Source: Kosakonia quasisacchari (GTDB taxonomy: Bacteria > Pseudomonadota > Gammaproteobacteria > Enterobacterales > Enterobacteriaceae). From it: a stretch of 64,000 nucleotides of DNA. Each line of letters opens with the position of its first letter. Position 1 is the first letter of the stretch. The stretch lies in contig NZ_SJOP01000002.1 of the NCBI RefSeq assembly GCF_004331415.1, positions 62,001-126,000 of the forward strand, given 5' to 3'. Below are positions 49,656-59,502 of the stretch, in pieces. The notes under the pieces were generated by a model, which saw only the letters and a list, made by a program, of their open reading frames with translations, did no database searches and had not been told where the DNA came from. The translations under genes were made by a program, and so were the position numbers.

Positions 49656-50720
49656 ATGCTCGAAATGTTAATGCAGTGGTATCGCCGCCGCTTCAGCGAT
49701 CCGGAGGCGATTGCGCTGCTGGTCATTCTGCTCGCGGGGTTCTGTATTCTCTTCTTCTTCAGCGGTCTTCTTGCGCCGCTGCTGGTGGCGCTGGTTATCG
49801 CTTACCTTCTTGAGTGGCCGACCGCACGTCTGCAACGTATTGGCTGTTCGCGCAGCTGGGCTGCCACGATAGTTCTGGTGTTGTTTGTCGGTATCCTGAT
49901 GGTGATGGCGTTTGTGGTCATGCCGGTTGCCTGGCAGCAGGGGATTTACCTGATCCGCGATATGCCCGGCATGTTAAGCAAACTCTCTGATTTTGCTGCC
50001 ACCTTGCCGCGCCGTTACCCGGCGTTAATGGACGCGGGGATCATCGATGCGATGGCGGAAAATATGCGCTCACGGATGCTGACGATGGGCGATTCCGTAG
50101 TGAAATACTCGCTCGCCTCGCTGGTCGGGCTGCTGACGCTGGCGGTGTATCTGGTGCTGGTGCCGCTGATGGTCTTCTTCCTGGTAAAAGATAAAGAGCA
50201 GATGCTCAACGCCGTGCGCCGCGTGTTGCCGCGTAACCGTGGGCTGGCGGGCCAGGTGTGGAAGGAGATGAACCAGCAGATCACCAACTATATCCGTGGC
50301 AAAGTGCTGGAGATGATTGTCGTCGGCGTCGCCACGTGGATTGGTTTTATCCTGTTTGGTCTCAACTACTCCTTGCTGCTGGCGGTGCTGGTTGGTTTCT
50401 CGGTGCTGATTCCCTATATTGGCGCGTTTGTCGTCACCATTCCGGTGGTTGGCGTGGCGCTGTTCCAGTTCGGGCTTGGCACCGAGTTCTGGAGCTGCTT
50501 TGCCGTCTATCTGATTATTCAGGGGCTGGACGGCAACTTGCTGGTGCCGGTGCTGTTCTCCGAAGCGGTTAACCTGCACCCGTTGGTGATCATTTTGTCG
50601 GTGATTATCTTCGGCGGCCTGTGGGGCTTCTGGGGCGTATTTTTCGCCATTCCGCTGGCGACGTTGATTCAGGCGGTGATCCACGCCTGGCCGGATTCGC
50701 CGCCGGTGACAGAAGAGTAA
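49656..50720 (+). CDS. perM: PerM, AI-2E family transporter
   Basis: Inner-membrane permease of the AI-2E family, 354 residues (E. coli 353), with about seven to eight hydrophobic segments. The C-terminal FGGLWGFWGVFFAIPLATLI is a family signature. The substrate is unknown. AAAGGA precedes the ATG. It is convergent with the formate channel gene. Confidence 0.93.
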   Translation: MLEMLMQWYRRRFSDPEAIALLVILLAGFCILFFFSGLLAPLLVALVIAYLLEWPTARLQRIGCSRSWAATIVLVLFVGILMVMAFVVMPVAWQQGIYLIRDMPGMLSKLSDFAATLPRRYPALMDAGIIDAMAENMRSRMLTMGDSVVKYSLASLVGLLTLAVYLVLVPLMVFFLVKDKEQMLNAVRRVLPRNRGLAGQVWKEMNQQITNYIRGKVLEMIVVGVATWIGFILFGLNYSLLLAVLVGFSVLIPYIGAFVVTIPVVGVALFQFGLGTEFWSCFAVYLIIQGLDGNLLVPVLFSEAVNLHPLVIILSVIIFGGLWGFWGVFFAIPLATLIQAVIHAWPDSPPVTEE

Positions 50721-50723
50721 CGT

Positions 50724-50754
50724 TGCCGGGCGGCAGCCAGCGTGCCGCCCGGCA
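50724..50754. repeat. Twelve-base inverted repeat between perM and the formate channel gene
   Basis: TGCCGGGCGGCA (50724-50735) and its exact complement (50743-50754) flank a seven-base loop. No T run is present on either side. It lies between two convergent stops and may serve as a two-way transcript end or be a REP-like element; no other copy was noticed in the window. Confidence 0.6.
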
Positions 50755-50760
50755 TTCTCC

Positions 50761-51618
50761 TCAATGCGTGTCGTTCTGATGGCGCAGATAGATAATCCAG
50801 TACGTCACCCCCACCAGCACGCCGCCACCAATAATATTGCCAATCGTCACCGGCAGCAGGTTATCGGTAATCATATTGCTGATGGTCAGTGCCGGGAAGT
50901 TATCCGGCGAGCTGTGTACCGCTGTCCAGAAACTCTGCGGCGAAAAGTCACGAATAATCACCGCCAGCGGCAGCAAAAACATGTTGGCGATACTGTGCTC
51001 AAAACCACTGGCGACAAACATGCCGATCGGCAGCAGCATTGCCATAATTTTGTCCGTCAACGTATGGCCGGAGTAACTCATCCACACCGCCAGGCAGACC
51101 ATTAAATTGCACAGCGTGCCCAGGCACACCGCTTCAATAAATGTGTGATGCATTTTATGGTCAGCGGTTTGCAACACATTCAGCCCCCACAAGCCGTTGC
51201 TGTTCATGGCCTGGCCACCAAACCAAATCAATGCAACAAAAAACAGCGCGCCCACGAGATTGCCGAAATAGACGATCACCCAGTTGGTGAACAGTTGCCG
51301 CCAGCTAATCAACCCGCTGGCTTTTGCCATCACCGTCAGCACGGTTGAGGTAAAAAGATCCGCCCCGCAGACCACCACCAGAATCAGCCCGAGGGAAAAA
51401 CAGACGCCGCCCGCCAGCTTAGCCAGCGCAGTCGCGGGCGCAGGCCCGGCGGTAACGGTGATGTAAAACACAAAAGCAATGGAGATAAATACGCCCGCAG
51501 TAACCGCGAGGAAAAACGACAGCTCTTTTCGTTTGCTGACTTTATACAATCCAGACTGCTCAGCGACTTTTGCCATTTCCGCAGGAAGTCGCAGGTCAAA
51601 CGCGTTGCCGGTATCCAT
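50761..51618 (-). CDS. focB: Formate channel of the FNT family (FocA-like, at the focB locus)
   Basis: Pentameric formate/nitrite-type channel in the inner membrane, 285 residues, six membrane segments. The position after hyfR is that of E. coli focB. The sequence, however, reads closer to FocA: FDLRLPAEMAKVAEQSG, GADLFTSTVLTVMAKASG, the gating KMHHTFIEAVCLG, and ITDNLLPVTIGNIIGGG. ATG at 51618 has AGGAG six bases before it; the open frame 30 codons upstream is ignored. It would supply formate to, or vent it from, the neighbouring hydrogenlyase. Confidence 0.92.
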   Translation of the reverse strand: MDTGNAFDLRLPAEMAKVAEQSGLYKVSKRKELSFFLAVTAGVFISIAFVFYITVTAGPAPATALAKLAGGVCFSLGLILVVVCGADLFTSTVLTVMAKASGLISWRQLFTNWVIVYFGNLVGALFFVALIWFGGQAMNSNGLWGLNVLQTADHKMHHTFIEAVCLGTLCNLMVCLAVWMSYSGHTLTDKIMAMLLPIGMFVASGFEHSIANMFLLPLAVIIRDFSPQSFWTAVHSSPDNFPALTISNMITDNLLPVTIGNIIGGGVLVGVTYWIIYLRHQNDTH

Positions 51619-51724
51619 TTGATTCTCCTGATTCAATGCATAGTAGACACCTGCCGTCATATGCATAGCGCATACCAGCGATAAACCAGAGAGCGTTAGC
51701 GGGTTCACAGAATCTGAAGGGGGG

Positions 51725-53674
51725 CTACAGCACCTCTCGCACAGCGATACCGAGACGCTGCATTCGTGATAACAGCGTGGTGCGTTTCATGCCGAGTTTG
51801 GCGGCCGCGCCGCGTGGCCCGGCGACAATGCCGTTGGTTTCGCGCAGCACCTGAATAATCTGCTGGCGTTCCGCTTCGTCATTTTCCGGCGGTTCCGGGC
51901 GCATCATTTCCGCCACTTTGGGCAGCGTGAAGGGGAAAGGATCGTGGCTGACAGGCTGTACCATGCTGACCGGCTGCGCGTGTAGATGCAGGTTTAAGGT
52001 GTTATCACGCGCCAGCAGCACCGCGCGTTCAATCACGTTTTCCAGCTCGCGCACGTTACCCGGCCACTCGTAGCGCATCAGTTGCTGGAGAGTATCGGCA
52101 GGAATGGTATCAATGGTGCGATTGAGGCGGCGCGCCAGTTTTTGCGTGAAGTAGCGCGCCAGCAGCGGAATATCGTCCGGCCGCTCGCGCAACGGCGGCA
52201 ACACCAGCGGAAAGACATTCAGGCGGTAAAACAGATCGTTACGGAATTCGCGGTCAATCACCATCTGGCGCAGATCGCGGTTGGTGGCGGCAATCACCCG
52301 CACGTTTACCGGAATGGTTTTCGTGCCGCCGATGCGTTCGATCTCGCGCTCCTGCAACACCCGCAGCAATTTGGGTTGTAGCTCAAGCGGCATATCACCA
52401 ATTTCATCCAGGAACAGTGTGCCTTCATCGGCCATTTCAAAACGCCCACGATGGGCGTTGATCGCCCCGGTGAACGCGCCTTTATCGTGACCAAACAGCT
52501 CGCTTTCCAGCAGGCTGGCGGGAATGGCGGCACAGTTGATTTTCACCAGCGGTTTGTCTTTGCGCGGGCTCATCTGGTGCAGTGCGCGGGCGATGATCTC
52601 TTTACCGGTGCCGGTTTCCCCGAGGATCAGCACCGTGCTGTCGCTCAGTGCCACAATATTGACCTGCTGGAGCACCTCGCGCATGGCATCGCTCTGGTAA
52701 ATGATGTCGCCAAAACTCTGGCTGGAGGCGATTTGCTCGTTCAGTTTGCGGTTTTCGCTGTTCAGATTCTCTTTTAGATGGATCACCTGCCGATAGGCGT
52801 CGGCATTATCGACGGCAATGCCAATTCTGTCGGCAATTTGCTGCAACAATCGACAGTTTTGCTCACTGAAAATCGAGGCGTCGCGGTGCGCCAGCAACAG
52901 CACGCCAGGCGCGTGATGGCTGAAGGTCAGCGGCAAAATAAACACCACGTTTAACTCCAGCATCAATAGCTGTTGCAATACCGGATCGCGCTGCCATAAC
53001 GCTGCATCCTGCGCCTGGTGCAGCAGTGCGCCCTGATTTTCATTGAGCGCCGCCAGCACCACCGGGCTATCACTGCGCAGTGCGAAGCGCTCGGTTTCCG
53101 GTGGGCAACGGGGAAAGTGGGTGGCATGGCAAATGAGCTGGCGGGAGTGCAGCGTGTCGCGCAGAACGACACGAACATTATCGATGCCGAAAAAGCGGTG
53201 GATCTCCTGTGAAACATCAGCGATCAGATCGTCAAGGTCCAGATGCGAGAGCACCGAGTTGGTGATATCCACCAGCACCCGATCATGGTCGCGCTCTTCA
53301 CGTAGCGTTTCGATCGACTCGCTCAACGCCATTTGAGAAAGTTGCGCTTCCAGCGCCTGGCTTGCCAGCCGCGCCAGCCAGCTAAACATCGTGTTGTCCT
53401 GCTCAGTGAACTGGCCGTTATCGGTGCGCACAAAACGCAGCTCCAGCACATCACTTTGCGCCAACAGCACAAGGTGCAACGAACTGTCGCTGACTTTTCC
53501 GCCGTATTCATGCTCGCTACTTTCGACGCTGCCATCATCAAAGCAGCGCCAGAAGTGGGCATTATTTAGACGTAATTCGATAAACTGGACGGGGCTGAAA
53601 GGGGGCGGTAAGGGGATAAACGCCCGCAATAACGAAGTGTGAGTATTCTGTTCCAGCAACTGCCGTAAGATCAT
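51725..53674 (-). CDS. hyfR: HyfR, FhlA-type sigma-54 activator of the hyf operon
   Basis: A 649-residue transcription activator. The N-terminal 300 residues hold GAF-type sensing domains, as in FhlA, which senses formate. The AAA+ domain (about 335-560) carries Walker A GETGTGKE, the sigma-54 contact loop GAFTGA and the GTLFLDEIGD Walker B region. A C-terminal FIS-type helix-turn-helix (GPRGAAAKLGMKRTTLLSRM) binds DNA. All sigma-54 activator motifs are intact. The matching -24/-12 promoter should lie upstream of hyfA, outside the window. Confidence 0.94.
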   Translation of the reverse strand: MILRQLLEQNTHTSLLRAFIPLPPPFSPVQFIELRLNNAHFWRCFDDGSVESSEHEYGGKVSDSSLHLVLLAQSDVLELRFVRTDNGQFTEQDNTMFSWLARLASQALEAQLSQMALSESIETLREERDHDRVLVDITNSVLSHLDLDDLIADVSQEIHRFFGIDNVRVVLRDTLHSRQLICHATHFPRCPPETERFALRSDSPVVLAALNENQGALLHQAQDAALWQRDPVLQQLLMLELNVVFILPLTFSHHAPGVLLLAHRDASIFSEQNCRLLQQIADRIGIAVDNADAYRQVIHLKENLNSENRKLNEQIASSQSFGDIIYQSDAMREVLQQVNIVALSDSTVLILGETGTGKEIIARALHQMSPRKDKPLVKINCAAIPASLLESELFGHDKGAFTGAINAHRGRFEMADEGTLFLDEIGDMPLELQPKLLRVLQEREIERIGGTKTIPVNVRVIAATNRDLRQMVIDREFRNDLFYRLNVFPLVLPPLRERPDDIPLLARYFTQKLARRLNRTIDTIPADTLQQLMRYEWPGNVRELENVIERAVLLARDNTLNLHLHAQPVSMVQPVSHDPFPFTLPKVAEMMRPEPPENDEAERQQIIQVLRETNGIVAGPRGAAAKLGMKRTTLLSRMQRLGIAVREVL

Positions 53675-53783
53675 GGATACATCGCCCTTAATGGTGAGCG
53701 TAAATAGTACATTACCCCTTATTTTTGTAGTGTTACAAGCTTCACGTATAAATCACTGGGGTGACATTTATATGATGAATTAT

Positions 53784-54197
53784 TCAGCGCAGCAACCGCA
53801 CCATCAGGTAGATCGCCGGTTCATGGGCCATATCCTGCAAATGTTGCAGTAACTGGCGGCTCCAGCTCCGCCAGGGCTCTTCCGCCGTTTTCGAAAGCTG
53901 CGCGAAGATCGGTGCCAGAGTATTCACGTGGCTGGCGTCGATGATTATCTCGCCAAACGTTAATAACCCCTGCATTTTGCGCCTGGCATCAGCGTCATCG
54001 ATCAACGTTAGCCAATGCTGGTAATCATCAAGCGGGCATTCGAGCGCCACGTTGAGGCAGTCGATCACCCCAACGTGGTGACCAATTGCCAGCGAGTAAT
54101 ACATCACCTGGCGGCTTTTCTCTTCCAGCTCGACGCTGTTATCGACAAACTTTTGTCGCAGCATCCAGAACATCACTTTCGCTTGCTGCTCAGACAT
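53784..54197 (-). CDS. hyfJ: HyfJ, formate hydrogenlyase maturation protein (HycH family)
   Basis: A 137-residue protein homologous to HycH, needed to mature or assemble the hydrogenlyase but not part of the final complex. No cofactor motif is seen, which fits the family. Its first eight bases overlap the end of hyfI, so translation is coupled. It is followed by a 109-base gap and hyfR. Confidence 0.9.
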   Translation of the reverse strand: MSEQQAKVMFWMLRQKFVDNSVELEEKSRQVMYYSLAIGHHVGVIDCLNVALECPLDDYQHWLTLIDDADARRKMQGLLTFGEIIIDASHVNTLAPIFAQLSKTAEEPWRSWSRQLLQHLQDMAHEPAIYLMVRLLR

Positions 54198-54966
54198 GGG
54201 CGCGCTCCAGCTCGTTCATCAGTTGTTGCACGATGGAAGTCAGGCGCGGGTCCGCCGCCTGTTGCAGCCAGTTATTCACCCGCAGCGTGGCCTGCGCGGG
54301 ATCGCCTGCGGTTAGTAAAGCAAAGAGCTGGTCGGTGATCTCGCGTCCCTGGCGATAACCCGCCAGCTGGCGTGCCAGCCGTTCAAGCGTGACGCGTAAT
54401 GCCAGCGGCAGCGTCGGCCAGCGCACGTTGGCGATTTCATCTGCCGCCTGTTGATGATCGACGGCGTGCAGTTTTTGCTCCAGCAAGCCAAGCGCCACCG
54501 CAAAACCGTGGATCGTCGCCGCAGGCGTCGGCGGGCAACCGGGGATCCATACATCAATTGGCACAATAGTGTCGCTGCCGCCCCACACGCAGTAGAGATC
54601 GTGGAAAATCCCGCCGCCGACGCCGCACGCGCCGTAGGAGATGGCGATTTTATGATCCGGTGCGGCTTCCCAGGCGCGCAGCGCGGGCATGCGCATGGCG
54701 CGCGTGACCGCGCCGGTAAACAACAAAATATCCGCGTGGCGCGGCGAGGCCACCACTTTGATACCAAAGCGTTCCGCGTCAAACAGCGGTGTTATCGCGG
54801 CAAAAATTTCGATTTCACACCCGTTGCAGCCGCCGCAATCGACGCGGTAAACGTAAGCAGAGCGCTGGATATCGCGCAGCAAGAGCTGCTTCATTTTCTG
54901 CGCGGATTCATCGAGCGGCACCGGCTGGCTGACATGCTGGTTCAGCACTTTCAGGTCGGAACTCAT
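54190..54966 (-). CDS. hyfI: HyfI, [NiFe]-hydrogenase-4 small subunit
   Basis: Electron-transfer subunit of hydrogenase-4, related to HycG and NuoB. It has one proximal [4Fe-4S] site: CGGCNGC (Cys44, Cys47, Cys50), [12 protein letters not shown] and WIPGCPPTP. There is no Tat signal, consistent with its cytoplasmic side location. Length 258. The ATG overlaps the hyfH stop by four bases. Confidence 0.94.
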   Translation of the reverse strand: MSSDLKVLNQHVSQPVPLDESAQKMKQLLLRDIQRSAYVYRVDCGGCNGCEIEIFAAITPLFDAERFGIKVVASPRHADILLFTGAVTRAMRMPALRAWEAAPDHKIAISYGACGVGGGIFHDLYCVWGGSDTIVPIDVWIPGCPPTPAATIHGFAVALGLLEQKLHAVDHQQAADEIANVRWPTLPLALRVTLERLARQLAGYRQGREITDQLFALLTAGDPAQATLRVNNWLQQAADPRLTSIVQQLMNELERAHV

Positions 54967-55511
54967 GCTTGCTCCTTAAGGTAATAATGCACGTTAACGC
55001 TGCCGCGATGCTCCAGCGCCGCGCGTCGGCGGCACGCCGGGCAGAGACAGGCTTGCGCCCGCAAATTCTCCAACTGGTGCGGTGCGTTTTGGTTCAGAGC
55101 CAGCAGTTCCACCGCCAGCGCCACCGATTTTTCTGGCGCAAACGGCACACCGCACTCGCTACAGTGCTGCAAGCGGAAGGTGGCGCGCACATAGAGATCG
55201 GCTTTGTTGGTGACAGCCAGTTCAAACTCTTCCGACAGACGAATGGCCCGCGTTGGGCACACCTCTTCGCAGCGCCCGCAGTAGATGCAGCGGCCAATGA
55301 ACAGTTGCCAGACGCGGCTGTTCTCCCCGGCATCCGTTTCCAGCGTGAGCGCGTTCGCCGGGCAGGCGGTGGTACAGGCGCCGCAAGCGATGCATTGCTG
55401 CGGGTCCAGTTCCGGTTTTCCGCGAAACCCCGGACACACCTCCAGCGGCGCGAACGGGTATTTCACCGTTGGCTCGCCCGCTCTGAGAATGGTTTTCAAC
55501 AATTTAAGCAT
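54963..55511 (-). CDS. hyfH: HyfH, electron-transfer ferredoxin-type subunit
   Basis: A 182-residue polyferredoxin of the HycF/NuoI type. Two [4Fe-4S] motifs are seen: [13 protein letters not shown] and [13 protein letters not shown]. Two more Cys pairs (CSECG and CPACRR) near the C-terminus look like a zinc or extra cluster site. It passes electrons from formate dehydrogenase towards HyfI. Confidence 0.93.
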   Translation of the reverse strand: MLKLLKTILRAGEPTVKYPFAPLEVCPGFRGKPELDPQQCIACGACTTACPANALTLETDAGENSRVWQLFIGRCIYCGRCEEVCPTRAIRLSEEFELAVTNKADLYVRATFRLQHCSECGVPFAPEKSVALAVELLALNQNAPHQLENLRAQACLCPACRRRAALEHRGSVNVHYYLKEQA

Positions 55512-55522
55512 CGTTTCTTTCC

Positions 55523-57256
55523 TTACTTCAGCGGCGAGTGGCGACGTTCAATGCCGTAACGTTCGATCTCTTTGTAGGGCACGGTTGTCGATTTACGCTT
55601 GCGCACATCCACCAGCGTCACGCGGTCGGTACACGAATAGCAGGGATCGAGGCTGCCGATAATCAGCGGCGCATCGGAAACGGTATTGCCGCGCAGCATA
55701 TAGCGCAGTACCGGCCAGTTGGCGTAAGTCGCCGCGCGGCAGCGCCAGCGGTAAAGCTTCTGGTTGTCGCCGAGCATGCTCCAGTGGACATCTTCGCCGC
55801 GCGGCGCTTCCACATAGCCGAGCGCGAATTTGTGCGGCTGATAGCTGAACCCTTCGGTCAGCAGCGGCGTATCCGGCAGGTTATCAAGGGCAAACTCAAT
55901 CATCGCCAACGAGTCGAACACCTCTTTCACCCGCACCATGAGGCGTGAAAAGACGTCGCCATCCGGCCAGGTAAACAGCGTTTTCGGCAGGTTGCCGTAA
56001 TCGGCGTACGGATGATCGAAACGTAGATCGCGGGCGAAACCGCTGCCACGGATCAGCGGCCCAACCGGGCTGAAATCGCGCGCTATCTGGCGGTCAAGAA
56101 TGCCCACACCCTGGGTGCGCTGCGCCATATTGGGGGTGGAAAGCAGCATATCGACCAATTGCGCCACTTCCGCGCGCATCTCTTTCACCAGTTGGATGGT
56201 TTTGACGCGCTGCTCTTTCAGAATGTCGCGGCGGATGCCGCCAATCAGGTTCAGGCCGTAGGTTTTGCGCGAACCGGTGAGCAATTCAGCCATGGTCATC
56301 GATTTCTCGCGGATGCGGAAAAACTGCATAAAACCGGTATCAAAACCGACAAAGTGGCTGGAAAGACCAATGTTCAACAAATGGCTGTGCAGCCGTTCCA
56401 CTTCCAGCAGCACCGAACGAATGGTGTGCGCCCGCTGCGGCACCACAATGCCGAGCGCATTTTCCACCGAAGTGGTGTAAGCCACGCTGTGGGCAAAACC
56501 GCAGATGCCGCAAACCCGGTCCGAAAGGAATGTCACTTCGTTGTAGCCCATGCGGGTTTCCGCCAGCTTTTCCATGCCGCGATGGACATAGAACAAACGG
56601 TAATCGGCATCGACAATCCGTTCGCCATCCACAAATAAGCGAAAGTGCCCCGGTTCATCCGAGGTGATGTGCAGCGGGCCAATCGGCACAATGCGCGCCG
56701 AATTACCGCCATCGTTGATAAAGGTGTAGTTTTCCGTGTCGCTGGTTGGCTCCGGGCGCAGGCGGTAATCCATGGTGTCTTTGCGCAGAGGGTGCAGATC
56801 GTCCGGCCAGTCATCCGGCAGCACCAGGCGGCGCTGATCCGGCAAGCCGACCGGGATCAGACCGTACATATCACGGATCTCACGTTCGCCCCATACGGCG
56901 GCAGGTACGCGCGGCGTCACCGACGGGAATTCGCGCGTGTCGGCATCGACCAGCGCTTTCACCACAATCCAGCACTTTTCCGCACCTTCCATCGACAGCG
57001 CGTAGTAGACCGCGTAATGGCCATTGAGGGTGCGCTCATCGTTGCCGAAGAGAACCGGTAACCAGCCGTCATGCTGGTAATAGAGGTAGTGCACAATGTC
57101 CGGCAACAGATTGATTTTGACCGTTATAGTGACTTGTTCGAAGGTCTGGCGCTCCTCGTCCAGCACCGCGCCGGGAAACTGCGCCTTCAATGCAGCAAGA
57201 CAGGCGTTGCCGCGAGGTTGCTGGAGATTCACGCTTGCTAAATAACTCACTTTCAC
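55523..57256 (-). CDS. hyfG: HyfG, [NiFe]-hydrogenase-4 large catalytic subunit
   Basis: Catalytic subunit, a fusion of a NuoC-like N-terminal domain (about 1-165) with a NuoD/HycE-like part. Nickel ligands are in [11 protein letters not shown] and in the C-terminal DPCYSCTDR. After that Arg come 32 more residues ([20 protein letters not shown] and on), the same length as the HycE peptide removed by HycI after nickel insertion. So the protein is probably a precursor cleaved at Arg-Val. Length 577. Its ATG overlaps the hyfF stop by four bases. Confidence 0.95.
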   Translation of the reverse strand: MKVSYLASVNLQQPRGNACLAALKAQFPGAVLDEERQTFEQVTITVKINLLPDIVHYLYYQHDGWLPVLFGNDERTLNGHYAVYYALSMEGAEKCWIVVKALVDADTREFPSVTPRVPAAVWGEREIRDMYGLIPVGLPDQRRLVLPDDWPDDLHPLRKDTMDYRLRPEPTSDTENYTFINDGGNSARIVPIGPLHITSDEPGHFRLFVDGERIVDADYRLFYVHRGMEKLAETRMGYNEVTFLSDRVCGICGFAHSVAYTTSVENALGIVVPQRAHTIRSVLLEVERLHSHLLNIGLSSHFVGFDTGFMQFFRIREKSMTMAELLTGSRKTYGLNLIGGIRRDILKEQRVKTIQLVKEMRAEVAQLVDMLLSTPNMAQRTQGVGILDRQIARDFSPVGPLIRGSGFARDLRFDHPYADYGNLPKTLFTWPDGDVFSRLMVRVKEVFDSLAMIEFALDNLPDTPLLTEGFSYQPHKFALGYVEAPRGEDVHWSMLGDNQKLYRWRCRAATYANWPVLRYMLRGNTVSDAPLIIGSLDPCYSCTDRVTLVDVRKRKSTTVPYKEIERYGIERRHSPLK

Positions 57257-58836
57257 TCTCCCTGACGATGCGACGGCGTGGCCGATGCGGCGGTGGTATC
57301 AAAATTGGCCCACAGCCAGCTAAGCTGCGTGGGATGATCATCATTGTTTTGCTGCACGATGGTGGCGGCGCTGGCCAGTAACCGGCTGACCGGCTGAGGA
57401 ATATGCGTACCCATCACCAGCATCATCACCAGCAGAATCACCATCGGCACGGTAGTGAGCCAGCCCAGCTCGCCGGTTGCCACCTGTTGCGGTGGCGTGG
57501 CAAACAGCACTTTCGCCACCATGCGCACCAGCCCGCCGAGCACCAGCGTCAGTAACACCAGCAGCAGGATCGTGACGGCGAGATGTTCCGCCGCCAGTCC
57601 GGCGGTAACGGTCATAAACTCACTGAGGAAAATATTGAACGGTGGCATACCGCCCAGCGCCAGCGCGCCGCCGCCCAGCAGCACAGCGGTAAACGGCATC
57701 ACTTTCAGCATCCCGCACACCACATCCATATTGCGGGTGCCGTACTTCAGCAGCACATTGCCGGAGCCGCAGAACAGCAGCGTTTTCGCCAGGCTGTGAT
57801 TGAGCGTGTGCAGCAGCGCCGCCAGAATACCGAGCGGGCCGCCGATACCGAGCGCAACAGCTACCAGCCCCATGTTTTCCACACTGGAGTAAGCCAGCAG
57901 GCGTTTCATATCCTGCTGCACCAGAATGAAGAACGCGGCGACGCCCACCGACAGCAGACCAAAAATCAGCAGTAGCCGGTTGGGGAAGCTGTCGCCAATG
58001 GCGTGGCAAATAATGATGTAGTAGCGAATCAGCACCAGCAGTGCGCAGTTGAGCAGCACCGCCGAAAGCAAGGCGCTCACCGGGCTGGGCGCTTCGCTGT
58101 GCGCGTCCGGCAGCCAGGCGTGCATCGGGAACAGCCCGGTTTTGGTACCAAAACCAATCAGCACAAATACAAACGCCAGCACCATCAGCGTCGGGTCGAG
58201 CTGACCGCTCTCTTTCAGCACTTCGGTCCAGAAAATGGCGTGATCGGGTTGTGCCATAAAGCTGGCGGCATTGGCGTACACCAGTACCGTACCGAACAGG
58301 CCAAACGCCACGCCGACGGTACAGATAATGATGTATTTCCATGCCGCTTCCAGCGACGAGCGCTGCCCGTAAATACCGACCAGAAAAGCAGAGCTCAGCG
58401 TGGTGGCTTCGATCGCTGCCCACATCACAATCAGGTTATTGCTGGTGACCACCAGCAGCATGGTGAACAGGAACAGGTGGAAAAAACCGTAGTAGTAACA
58501 CAACGTCGGCACGCTGATTTCACCGTGATCGACTTCATGGCGCATATAACCAATCGAGTAGAGGCCGGTGATAAAACCGATTATCCCAAGTAGCGACAGG
58601 AACAGCCCGCTCAGGCTGTCGATATGCAACCAGCGGCTGGCGGCGAAAATTTCCCCTTCGCGCACCGCTTCTGCGACCGTCCACAGGGCGATAACCAGCA
58701 GCAGGGAAATCCCCAGCGTATGCACCACCGTAACCAGCGTGCGCGCTGCATTGCCGCTCAGGCGGCAGGCGAAGCACAGCGCAGAAACCAGCAGCGGCGT
58801 CAGTAGCAACAACGTGAACATCAAGGTATGACTCAT
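57253..58836 (-). CDS. hyfF: HyfF, antiporter-like membrane subunit
   Basis: A 527-residue inner-membrane protein of the NuoL/M/N (Mrp antiporter) family with about 14 membrane helices. Conserved ion-path stretches include [20 protein letters not shown] and [11 protein letters not shown]. HyfD and HyfF are subunits that hydrogenase-3 lacks, and this is the reason hydrogenase-4 is proposed to pump protons. No helix break or missing Lys was noticed. Confidence 0.93.
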   Translation of the reverse strand: MSHTLMFTLLLLTPLLVSALCFACRLSGNAARTLVTVVHTLGISLLLVIALWTVAEAVREGEIFAASRWLHIDSLSGLFLSLLGIIGFITGLYSIGYMRHEVDHGEISVPTLCYYYGFFHLFLFTMLLVVTSNNLIVMWAAIEATTLSSAFLVGIYGQRSSLEAAWKYIIICTVGVAFGLFGTVLVYANAASFMAQPDHAIFWTEVLKESGQLDPTLMVLAFVFVLIGFGTKTGLFPMHAWLPDAHSEAPSPVSALLSAVLLNCALLVLIRYYIIICHAIGDSFPNRLLLIFGLLSVGVAAFFILVQQDMKRLLAYSSVENMGLVAVALGIGGPLGILAALLHTLNHSLAKTLLFCGSGNVLLKYGTRNMDVVCGMLKVMPFTAVLLGGGALALGGMPPFNIFLSEFMTVTAGLAAEHLAVTILLLVLLTLVLGGLVRMVAKVLFATPPQQVATGELGWLTTVPMVILLVMMLVMGTHIPQPVSRLLASAATIVQQNNDDHPTQLSWLWANFDTTAASATPSHRQGE

Positions 58837-58840
58837 GGTG

Positions 58841-59491
58841 TTACCCCTTCAGCGCCGTCAGCGTGTTGACATCCAGCGTGCCGTGAGTGCGCCAGATTTT
58901 CCGTGCCAGCAGCACCATCACAATCACTGCAAAAATGGCGTCGGTGGCGATGCCAATTTCCACCAGCTCCGGCGCGCGCCAGGCGAGCAGCGCTAGCACC
59001 AGGTGTGAGCCGTTTTCCATCAGGCAGTAGCCGAAGATTTGCCGCAAAATATTGCGTTGGCTGATAATGCACAGCAGACCTAGCAGGAAGTGACCAAGCG
59101 CAACGGCGAGTGCCGGTTTTAGCTGCGCGATCATCGGTAATTGCACCGGGCGCACCACAAACCAGCACAACAGCACAATTGCCGCCGCCATCAGCACCAG
59201 CGTTGCCGGGCCAAACAGCCGCTCCCCAACGCCGGATTGCGCCATCTTGCGAAAGGCGTAGCCCATGATCAGCGGCACCAGCAGCACTTTGGTGAAGAAC
59301 GCGCTGAACGACCACATCAGCAGCTGTTTGGCATCCAGCAACTGCGACAGGGTAAAAAAGATAGAGACCAGCACCAGCGATTGCAGGGCATACAACCAGC
59401 AGGAGACGGAGTAGCGTCTGGCGCAGGTGACCAGCAGAGAGGTGAACATCATCAGCCCCGCCAGATTGTTAACAAGCAGTGTTCCCGTCAT
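58841..59491 (-). CDS. hyfE: HyfE, NuoK-like membrane subunit
   Basis: A 216-residue, very hydrophobic protein with about six to seven helices, equal in length to E. coli HyfE; the C-terminal half resembles NuoK. ATG at 59491 ([16 protein letters not shown]) is chosen over an ATG 16 codons upstream that would run into the spacer and hyfD end. Four bases separate it from hyfF. Confidence 0.9.
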   Translation of the reverse strand: MTGTLLVNNLAGLMMFTSLLVTCARRYSVSCWLYALQSLVLVSIFFTLSQLLDAKQLLMWSFSAFFTKVLLVPLIMGYAFRKMAQSGVGERLFGPATLVLMAAAIVLLCWFVVRPVQLPMIAQLKPALAVALGHFLLGLLCIISQRNILRQIFGYCLMENGSHLVLALLAWRAPELVEIGIATDAIFAVIVMVLLARKIWRTHGTLDVNTLTALKG

Positions 59492-59502
59492 TATCGACTC
59501 CC

